Origin: Paulownia fortunei
Lineage: Eukaryota > Streptophyta > Magnoliopsida > Lamiales > Paulowniaceae
NCBI GenBank assembly: GCA_019321725.1
Contig: JAGSPU010000374.1
Span: 103,281 to 167,280 of the forward strand
Direction: 5' to 3'
DNA: 64,000 nt
Shown: positions 51,401 through 61,312 of the stretch, piece after piece
How positions within the stretch are numbered: the stretch's first letter is position 1
Layout: each line of letters starts with the position of its first letter
Made by a program: the position numbers and the translations under genes
The notes under the pieces: generated by a model
Seen by the model: only the letters and a program-made list of their open reading frames with translations
Told to the model about the DNA's origin: nothing
Database searches by the model: none

Positions 51401-54400
51401 TCTATCATGTACAATCCTAAAAATTCTAATTTTTGGTAATAAAATTATAAGAGTGCAAATCCAAGGCTACTACCCACTCGTTAGTGTCGGACTTTTGTTC
51501 TGTGTTTAAAGATGTAAAATCTAATAAACCCTAGTGTTGGCTATAAATATTTTCACCTCACCTGCTCGCTAATATTCCTCTAGTGCTTTGTACTTTATGA
51601 CGCATAATCCAAAAAATCTTAGTTTTTGCTCCGAAAGTTTTAACAAAAAAACACCAAGCCACCCTCGTGCCACCCTACTCTCTATTGTTTCTGTATTTTC
51701 AAACGCAAAATCTAAAAAATCCCAATTTCTGCAACTCAAATTTTCACCTCCACCCTCCCACTAACATCTCTGATGTGTTTTCTATTATAGGATATAGAAC
51801 ACAGAAAACCCTAGTAATGGCAATGGAAAGTTTCACCATAAAAACGCCATGTCATTCCCACACTTTCGCTACTCTCTTTCTTAGCTTATGTATTTTATAA
51901 TATAAAATCAAAAAGTCCTATTTTTTGCTACTGAAAATTTCACAGTACAAAAATAGACCACCCCCACCCCTTCGCTGCTCTCTCTTGTATTTAGTGTTCT
52001 ATCATGTACAATCCTAAAACTCTTAATTTTTGCTTATAAAATTTTAATAGTGCAAATCCAAGGCTACTACCCTCTCGTTAGTGTCGGACTTTTGTTCTTT
52101 GTTTAAGGATGTAAAATTCAATAAACCCTAGTTTTGGCTATAAATAGTTTCACCTCACCAGCTCGCTAATATTCCTCTAGTGTCTTGTACTTTATGATGC
52201 ATAATCCAAAAAACCCTAGTTTTTGCTCTGAAAGTTGTAACAAAAAAAACACCAGGCCACCCTTGTGCCTCGCTACTCTTTGTTATTTCTGTATTTTTAG
52301 ACGCCGAATCTAAAAAACGCCAATTTCTGAAACTCAAACTTTCACCTCCACCCTCCCACTAACATCTCTGATGTGTTTTCTATTATAAGATATAGAATAC
52401 AGAAAATCATAATTTTGGCAATAGAAAGTTTCACCATAAAATTGCCATGCCATCCCCACCCTTTCGCCACTCTCTCTCTTAGCTTATGTATTTTATGATG
52501 TAAAAGTAAAAAGTCCTAACTTTTGCTACTGAAAATTTCACTGTACAAAAATAAGCCACCCCCACCCCTTCGATACTCTCTCTTGTACTAAATGTTCTAT
52601 AATATACAATCCTAAAAATCCTAATTTTTGCTAAAAAAGTTTTAATAGTACAAATCCAAGGTTATTACTACCATCTCATTAGTGTCGGACATTTATTCTG
52701 TGTTTAAGGATGTAAAATCTAATAAACCCTAGTTTTTGCTAAAAATATTGTCACCCTGCCAGCTAGCAAATATTCCTCTAGTGTTTTGTACTTTATGATG
52801 CATAATCCAAAAAATCCTAGTTTTTGCACCTAAAGTTTTAAGAAAATAAACACCTGGCCATCCTCGTGCCTCGCTACTCCCTATTGTTTCTGTATTTTCA
52901 AACGCAAAATCTAAAAAATCCCAACTTCTTTAACTCAAGTTTTAACCTCCACCCTCCCACTAACATCTCTGATGTGTTTTCTATTATAGGATATAGAGCA
53001 CAGAAAACCCTAGTTTTGGCAATGGAAAGTTTCACCATAAAAACGCCACGTCATCCCCACACTTTCGCTACTCTCTTTCTTAGCTTATGTATTTTATAAT
53101 GTAAAATCAAAAAGTCCTATTTTTTGCTACTGAAAATTTCACAGTACAAAAATAGACCACCCCCACCCCTTCGCTGCTCTCTCTTGTATTTAGTGTTCTA
53201 TCATGTACAATCCTAAAACTCTTAATTTTTGCTTATAAAATTTTAATAGTGCAAATCCAAGGCTACTACCCTCTCGTTAGTGTCGGACTTTTGTTCTTTG
53301 TTTCAGGATGTAAAATCCAATAAACCCTAGTTTTGGCTATAAATAGTTTCACCTCACCAGCTCGCTAATATTTCTCTAGTGTTTTGTACTTTTTCATGCA
53401 TAATATAAAAAATCCTAGTTTTTGCTCCTAAACTTTTAAGAAAATAAACACCTGGCCATCCCCGTGCCTCGCTACTCTCTGTTGTTTCTGTATTTTCAAA
53501 CGCAAAATCTAAAAAACATAAATAACTGCAACTCAAATTTTCACCTCCACCCTCCCACGAACATTTTTGATGTATTTTCTATTATAAGATATAGAATACA
53601 GAAAACCTTAGTTTTGGCAATAGAAAGTTTCACCATAAAAACGCCATGCCATCCCCACCCTTTCGCTACTCTCTTTCTTAGCTTATGTATTTTATGATGT
53701 AAAATAAAAAAGTTCTAATTTTTGCTTCTGAAAATTTCACAATACAAAAACAGACCACCCCACCCCTTCGCTGCTCTCTCTGGTATTTAGTGTTCTATCA
53801 TGTACAATCCTAAAAATTCTAATTTTTGGTAATAAAATTATAAGAGTGCAAATCCAAGGCTACTACCCACTCGTTAGTGTCGGACTTTTGTTCTGTGTTT
53901 AAAGATGTAAAATCTAATAAACCCTAGTGTTGGCTATAAATATTTTCACCTCACCTGCACGCTAATATTCCTCTAGTGTTTTGTACTTTATGATGCATAA
54001 TCCAAAAAACCCTAGTTTTTGCTCCCAAAGTTGTAACAAAAAAAACACCAGGCCATCCTCGTGCCTCGCTACTCTTTGTTATTTCTGTATTTTCAGACGC
54101 AGAATCTAAAAAACCCCAATTTCTACAACTCAAACTTTCACCTCCACCCTCCCACTAAAATCTCTGATGTGTTTTCTATTATAAGATATAGAATACAGAA
54201 AATCCTAATTTTGGCAATAGAAAGTTTCACCATAAAATTGCCATGCCATCCCCACCCTTTCGCTACTCTCTCTCTTAGCTTATGTATTTTATGATGTAAA
54301 ATTAAAAAGGCCTAACTTTTGCTACTGAAAATTTCACAATACAAAAATAAGCCACCCCTAACCCTTCGATACTCTCTGTTGTACTAAATAGTCTATAATA

Positions 54401-57400
54401 TACAATCCTAAAAACCCTAATTTTTGCTAATAAAGTTTTAATAGTACAAATCCAAGGTTATTACTACCATCTCATTAGTGTCGGACATTTGTTCTGTGTT
54501 TAATGATGTAAAATCAAATAGACCCTAGTTTTTGTTAAAAATATTGTCACCCTACCAGCTAGTAAATATACCTCTAGTGTTTTGTACTTTATGATGCATA
54601 ATGCAAAAAATCCTAATTTTTGCTCCTATAGTTTTAAGAAAATAAACACCTGGCCATCCTCATGCCTTGCTACTCTCTATTGTTTCCGTATTTTCAAACG
54701 CAAAATCTAAAAAATCCCAACTTCTGTAACTCAAATTTTCACCTCCACCCTCCTACTAACATCTCTGATGTATTTTCTATTATAAGATATAGAATACAGA
54801 AAACCTTAGTTTTGGCAATAGAAAGTTTCACCATAAAAACCCCATGCCATCCCCACCCTTTCGCTACTCTCTTTCTTAGCTTATGTATTTTATGATGTAA
54901 AATAAAAAAGTTCTAATTTTTGCTTCTGAAAATTTCACAATACAAAAACAGACCACCCCCACCCCTTCGCTGCTCTGTCTGGTATTTAGTGTTCTATCAT
55001 GTACAATTCTAAAAATTCTAATTTTTGGTAATAAAATTATAAGAGTGCAAATCCAAGGCTACTACCCACTCGTTAGTGTCGGACTTTTGTTCTGTGTTTA
55101 AAGATGTAAAATCTAATAAACCATAGTGTTGGCTATAAATATTTTCACCTCACCTGCTCGCTAATATTCCTCTATTGCTTTGTACTTTGTGACGCATAAT
55201 CCAAAAAATCTTAGTTTTTGCTCCAAAAGATTTAACAAAAAAAACACCAAGCCACCCTCGTGCCACCCTACTCTCTATTGTTCTTGTATTTTCAAACGCA
55301 AAATCTAAGAAATCCCAATTTCTGCAACTCAAATTTTCACCTCCACTCTTCCACTAGCATCTCTGATGTGTTTTCTATTATAGGATATAGAACACAGAAA
55401 CCCTAGTTTTGGCAATGGAAAGTTTCACCAAAAAAACGCCATGTCATTCCCACACTTTCGCTACTCTCTTTCTTAGCTTATGTATTTTACAATATAAAAT
55501 GAAAAAGTCCTATTTTTTGCTACTGAAAATTTCACAGTACAAAAATAGACCACCCCCACCCCTTCGCTGCTCTCTCTTGTATTTAGTGTTCTATCATGTA
55601 CAATCCTAAAACTCTTAATTTTTGCTTGTAAAATTTTAATAGTGCAAATCCAAGGCTACTACCCTCTCGTTAGTGTCGGACTTTTGTTCTTTGTTTGCGG
55701 ATGTAAAATCCAATAAACCCTAGTTTTGGCTATAAATAGTTTCACCTCACCAGCTCGCTAATATTCCTCTAGTGTTTTGTACTTTCGCATGCATAATATA
55801 AAAAATCCTAGTTTTTGCTCCTAAACTTTTAAGAAAATAAACACCTGGCCATCCTCGTGCCTCGCTACTCTCTGTTGTTTCAGTATTTTCAAACGCAAAA
55901 TCTAAAAACCTAAATTACTGCAACTCAAATTTTCACCTCCACCCTCCACTAACATCTCTGATGTATTTTCTATTATAAGATATAGAATACAGAAAACCTA
56001 GTTTTGGCAATAGAAAGTTTCACCATAAAAACGCCATGCCATCCCCACCCTTTCGCTACTCTCTCTCTTAGCTTATGTATTTTATGATGTAAAATTAAAA
56101 AGTCCTAACTTTTGCTACTGAAAATTTCACAATACAAAAATAAGCCACCCCCACCCCTTCGATACTCTCTCTTGTACTAAATAGTCTATAATATACAATC
56201 CTAAAAACCCTAATTTTTGCTAATAAAGTTTTAATAGTACAAATCCAAGGTTATTACTACCATCTCATTAGTGTCGGACATTTGTTCTGTGTTTAAGGAT
56301 GTAAAATCTAATAAACCCTAGTTTTACTAAAAATATTATCACCCTACCAGCTAGCAAATATTCCTCTAGTGTTTTGTACTGTATGATGCATAATCCAAAA
56401 AATCCTAGTTTTTGCTCCTAAACTTTTAAGAAAATAAACACCTGGCCATCCTCATGCCTCGCTACTCCCTATTGTTTCTGTATTTTCAAACGCAAAATCT
56501 AAAAAATCCCAATTTCTGCAACTCAAATTTTCACCTCCACCCTCCCACTAACATCTCTGATGTGTTTTCTATTATAGATATAGAACACAGAAAACCCTAG
56601 TTTTGGCAATGGAAAGTTTTACGATAAAAACGCCATGTCATTCCCACACTTTCGCTACTCTCTTTGTTAGCTTATGTATTTTATAATATAAAGTGAAAAA
56701 GTCCAATTTTTTGCTACTGAAAATTTCACAGTACAAAAATAGACCACCCCACCCCTTCGCTGCTCTCTCTTGTATTTAGTGTTCTATCATGTACAATCCT
56801 AAAACTCTTAATTTTTGCTTATAAAATTTTAATAGTGCAAATCCAAGGCTACTACCCTCTCGTTAGTGTCGGACTTTTGTTCATTGTTTAAGGATGTAAA
56901 ATCCAATAAACCCTAGTTTTGGCTATAAATAGTTTCACCTCACCAGCTCGCTAATATTCCTCTAGTGTTTTGTACTTCATGATGCATAATCCAAAAAATA
57001 CTAGTTTTTGCTCCGAAAGTTTTAACAAAAAAAAATACCAGGCCACCCTCGTGCCTCGCTACTCTTTGTTATTTCTGTATTTTCAGACGCAGAATCTAAA
57101 AGACCCCAATTTCTGCAACTCAAACTTTCACCTCCACCCTCCCACTAACATCTCTGATGTGTTTTCTATTATAAGATATAGAATACAGAAAATCCTAATT
57201 TTGGCAATAGAAAGTTTCACCAGAAAATTGCCATGCCAACCCCACCCTTTCGCTACTCTCTCTCTTAGCTTATGTATTTTATGATGTAAAATTAAAAAGT
57301 CCTAACTTTTGCTACTGAAAATTTCACAATACAAAAATAAGCCACCCCCACCCCTTCGATACTCTCTCTTGTACTAAATAGTCTATAATATACAATCCTA

Positions 57401-59516
57401 AAAACCCTAATTTTTGCTAATAAAGTTTTAATAGTACAAATCCAAGGTTATTACTACCATCTCATTAGTGTCGGACATTTGTTCTGTGTTTAAGGATGTA
57501 AAATCTAATAAACCCTAGTTTTTGCTAAAAATATTGTCACCCTACCAGTTAGCAAATATTCCTCTAGTGCTTTGTATTTTATGATGCATAATCCAAAAAA
57601 TCCTAGTTTTTGCTCCTAAACTTTTAAGAAAATAAACACCTGGCCATCCGCGTGCCTCGCTACTCTCTATTGTTTCTGTATTTTCAAACGCAAAATCTAA
57701 AAAATTCCAACTTCTGTAACTCAAATTTTCACCTCCACCTTCCCACTAACATCTCTGATGTGTTTTCTATTATAGATATAGAACACAGAAAACCCTAGTT
57801 TTGGCAATGGAAAGTTTTACCATAAAAACGCCATGTCATCCCCACACTTTCGCTACTCTCTTTCTTAGCTTATGTATTTTATAATGTAGAATCAAAAAGT
57901 CCTATTTTTTGCTACTGAAAATTTCACAGTACAAAAATAGACCACCCCCACCCCTTCGCTGCTCTCTCTTGTATTTAGTGTTCTATCATGTACAATCCTA
58001 AAACTCTTAATTCTTGCTTATAAAATTTTAATAGTGCAAATCCAAGGCTACTACCATCTCATTAGTGTCGGACATTTGTTCTATTTTTAAGGATGTAAAA
58101 TCAAATAAACCCTAGCTTTTGCTAAAAATATTTTCACCCCACCAGCTCGCAAATATTACTCTAGTGTTTTGTACTTTCTCATGCATAATATAAAAAATCC
58201 TAGTTTTTGCTCCTAAACTTTTAAGAAAATAAACACCTGGCCATCCTCGTGCCTCGCTACTCTCTGTTTTTTCATTATTTTCAAACGCAAAATCTAAAAA
58301 ACCTAAATAACTGCAACTCAAATTTTCACCTCCACCCTCCCACTAACATCTCTGATGTATTTTCTATTATAAGATATAGAATACAGAAAACCTTAGTTTT
58401 GGCAATAGAAAGTTTCACCATAAAAACGCCATGCCATCCCCACCCTTTTGCTACTCTCTTTCTTAGTTTATGTATTTTATTATGTAAAATAAAAAAGTTC
58501 TAATTTTTGCTTCTGAAAATTTCACATACGAAAACAGACCACCCCCACCCTTCGCTCCTCTCTCTGGTATTTAGTGTTCTATCATGTACAATCCTAAAAA
58601 TTCTAATTTTTGGTAATAAAATTATAAGAGTGCAAATCCAAGGCTACTACCCACTCGTTAGTGTCGGACTTTTGTTCCGCGTTTAAAGATGTAAAATCTA
58701 ATAAACCCTAGTGTTGGCTATAAATATTTTCACCTCACCTGCACGCTAATATTCCTCTAGTGCTTTGTACTTTATGACGCATAATCCAAAAAATCTTAAT
58801 TTTTGCTCCGAAAGATTTAACAAAAAAAACACCAAGCCACCCTCGTGCCACCCTACTCTCTATTATTTCTGTATTTTCAAACGCAAAATCTAAAAAATCC
58901 CAATTTCTGCAACTCAAATTTTCACCTCCACCCTCCCACTAACATCTCTGATGTGTTTTCTATTATAGGATATAGAATACAGAAAACCTTAGTTTTGGCA
59001 ATAGAAAGTTTCACCATAAAAACCCCATGCCATCCCCACCCTTTCGCTACTCTCTTTCTTAGCTTATGTATTTTATGATGTAAAATAAAAAAGTTCTAAT
59101 TTTTGCTACTGAAAATTTCACAGTACAAAAATAGACCACCCCACCCCTTCGCTGCTCTCTCTTGTATTTAGTGTTCTATCATGTACAATCCTAAAACTCT
59201 TAATTTTTGCTTATAAAATTTTAATAGTGCAAATCCAAGGCTACTACCCTCTCGTTAGTGTCGGACTTTTGTTCTTTGTTTAAGGATGTAAAATCCAATA
59301 AACCCTAGTTTTGGCAATAAATATTTTCACCTCACCAGCTCGCTAATATTCCTCTAGTGTTTTGTACTTTATGATGCATAATCCAAAAAATACTAGTTTT
59401 TGCTCCGAAAGTTTTAACAAAAAAAACACCAGGCCACCCTCGTGCCTCGCTACTCTTTGTTATTTCTGTATTTTCAGACTCAAAATCTAAAAAACCCCAA
59501 TTTCTGCAACTCAAAT
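51401..59516 (+). repeat. Mixed block of three monomer classes (X, Y, Z)
   Basis: Subrepeat F comes in three clear forms. X has AAAACTCTTAATTTTTGCTT, Y has AATAAAGTTTTAATAGTAC with AAGGTTATTAC, and Z has TTTTTGGTAATAAAATTATA. Their order from left to right is Z (51430), X (52016), Y (52630), X (53215), Z (53830), Y (54430), Z (55030), X (55608), Y (56220), X (56801), Y (57420), X (58000), Z (58610), X (59192). Most X copies lie ~1,195 bp apart, so a dimer is the dominant local period, interrupted by Z monomers. Confidence 0.85.
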
Positions 59517-59521
59517 TTTAG
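59511..59521. other. Orientation-switch junction of the 597 bp satellite
   Basis: The left side runs in + orientation through CAACTCAAATTTT of subrepeat C. The next bases, AGTATTGTATATC, continue the reverse complement of the E/F boundary, as in GGAATTTTAGTATTG near 60110. The two parents share AATTTT at the crossover (about 59513-59518), so the joint has about 6 bp of microhomology. No foreign sequence or transposon end lies at the joint. Confidence 0.9.
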
Positions 59522-61312
59522 TATTGTATATCATAGAACACTTAATACACGAGAGAGTAGCGAAGGGGTCGGGGTGGCCTATTTTTATATTGTGAAATTT
59601 TCAATAGCAAAAGTTAGGACTTTTAATTTTACATCATAAAATACATAATCTAAGAGAGAGAGTAGCGAAAGGGTTGGGATGGAATGACGATTTTATGGTG
59701 AAAGGTTCTATTGCCAAAATTTGGGTTTTCATTATTCTATATCTTATAACAGAAAACACATCAGAGATGTTAGTGGGGGTGGAGGTGAAAATTTGAGTTG
59801 TAGAAATTGGGGTTTTTTAGATTTTGCGTCTGAAAATACAGAAACAACAGAGAGTAGCGAGGCACGAGGGTGGCCTGGTCTTTTTGTGTTAAAACTTTCG
59901 GAATAAAATCTAGTATTTTTTGGATTATGCATCATAATGTACAAAACACTGGAGGAATATTTGCGAGCTGGTGGAGTGAAAATACTTTTGGCAAAAACAA
60001 GGGTTTATTAGATTTTACATCCTTAAATAAAGAACAAATGTTCGACATTATTGAGATGACAGTAGAAACCTTGGACTTGTACTATTAAAATTTTATTAGC
60101 AAAAATTAGGAATTTTAGTATTGTATATCATAGAACACTTAATACAAGATAGAGTAGCGAAGGGTGGGGTGGCCTATTTTTATATTGCGAAATTTTCAAT
60201 AGCAAAAGTTAGGACTTTTTGATTTTACATCATAAAATACATAATCTAAGAGAGAGAGTAGTGAAGGGGTGGGGATGGCATGGCGATTTTATGGTGAAAG
60301 GTTCTATTTCCAAATTTGGGTTTTCTTTATTCTATATCTTATAACAGAAAACACATCAGAGATGTTAGTGGGAGGGTGGAGGTGAAAATTTGAGTTGTAG
60401 AAATTGGGATTTCTTAGATTTTGCATCTGAAAATACAGAAACAACAGAGAGTGGCGAGGCACGATGGTGGCCTGGTCTTTTTTGTGTTAAAACTTTCGGA
60501 ATAAAATCTTGTATTTTTTGGATTATGCATCATAATGTACAAAACACTGGAGGAATATTTGCGAGCTGGTGGAGTGAAAATACTTTTGGCAAAAACAAGG
60601 GTTTATTAGATTTTACATACTTAAATAAAGAACAAATGTTCGACATTATTGAGATGACAGTAGAAACCTTGGACTTGTACTATTAAAATTTTATTAGCAA
60701 AAATTAGGAATTTTAGTATTATATATCATAGAACACTTAATACAAGAGAGAGTAGCGAAGGGGTGGGGTGGCCTATTTTTATATTGCGAAATTTTCAATA
60801 GCAAAAGTTAGGACTTTTTGATTTTACATCATAAAATACATAATCTAAGAGAGAGAGTAGTGAAAGGGTGGGGATGGCATGGCGATTTTATGGTGAAAGG
60901 TTCTATTTCCAAAATTTGGGTTTTCTTTATTCTATATCTTATAACAGAAAACACATCAGAGATATTAGTGGGAGGGTGGAGGTGAAAATTTGAGTTGTAG
61001 AATTTAGGGTTTTTAGATTTTGCGTCTGAAAATACAGAAACAACACAGAGTAGCGAGGCACGAGGGTGCCTTGTCTTTTTTATGTTAAAACTTTCAGAAT
61101 AAAATCTAGGATTTTTGGATTATGCATCATAATGTACAAAACACTACAGGAATATTTGCGAGCTGGTGGAGTGAAAATACTTTTAGCAAAAACTAGGGTT
61201 TATTAGATTTACATCCTTAAATAAAGAACAAATGTTCGACACTAATGAGATGACAGTAGAAACCATGGATTTGTACTATTAAAATTTTATTAGCAAAAAT
61301 TAGGATTTTAGT
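59517..61312 (-). repeat. Three similar inverted monomers
   Basis: Three consecutive monomers share TATTTTTATATTG then a GAAATTTTCAATAGC run (near 59580, 60175 and 60778) and AAAGGTTCTATT (near 59700, 60297 and 60897). They differ by few bases and no dimer pattern is visible. They are more like one another than like the alternating pair that follows. Confidence 0.85.

Larger units (their letters stand above)
3783..59516 (+). repeat. 597 bp satellite array, forward orientation (~93 monomer equivalents)
   Basis: A landmark of the type CCAGCTCGCAAATATTCC recurs every ~597 bp from about 4220 to 59340 without a change of strand. The early positions 4221, 4821, 5419, 6019, 6615, 7213, 7812, 8410 and 9007 show the regularity. 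Each monomer contains six related subrepeats (A-F, about 88, 103, 87, 108, 104 and 106 bp). Each subrepeat opens with a version of CCTAATTTTTGC, continues through a TTTTCAC/CCACC-rich middle and a GCTACTCTCT-like stretch, and ends in TATGATGTAAAATCTAAAAA. The + strand is C-rich and G-poor. GC content looks close to one third by eye, well above the neighbouring AT satellite. No unique sequence interrupts the array. Confidence 0.97.

Noticed and set aside
3783..59516. CENP-B box in the 597 bp satellite
   Set aside because: The only CG-containing sites, such as CCTTCGCTACTCTC and CTCGTGCCTCGC, lack the required spacing and the CGGG end of the 17 bp box.
59511..59521. Transposon or retroelement insertion at the strand switch
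   Set aside because: Both sides are the same satellite, and there are no terminal repeats, target-site duplication or reverse-transcriptase-like frames.
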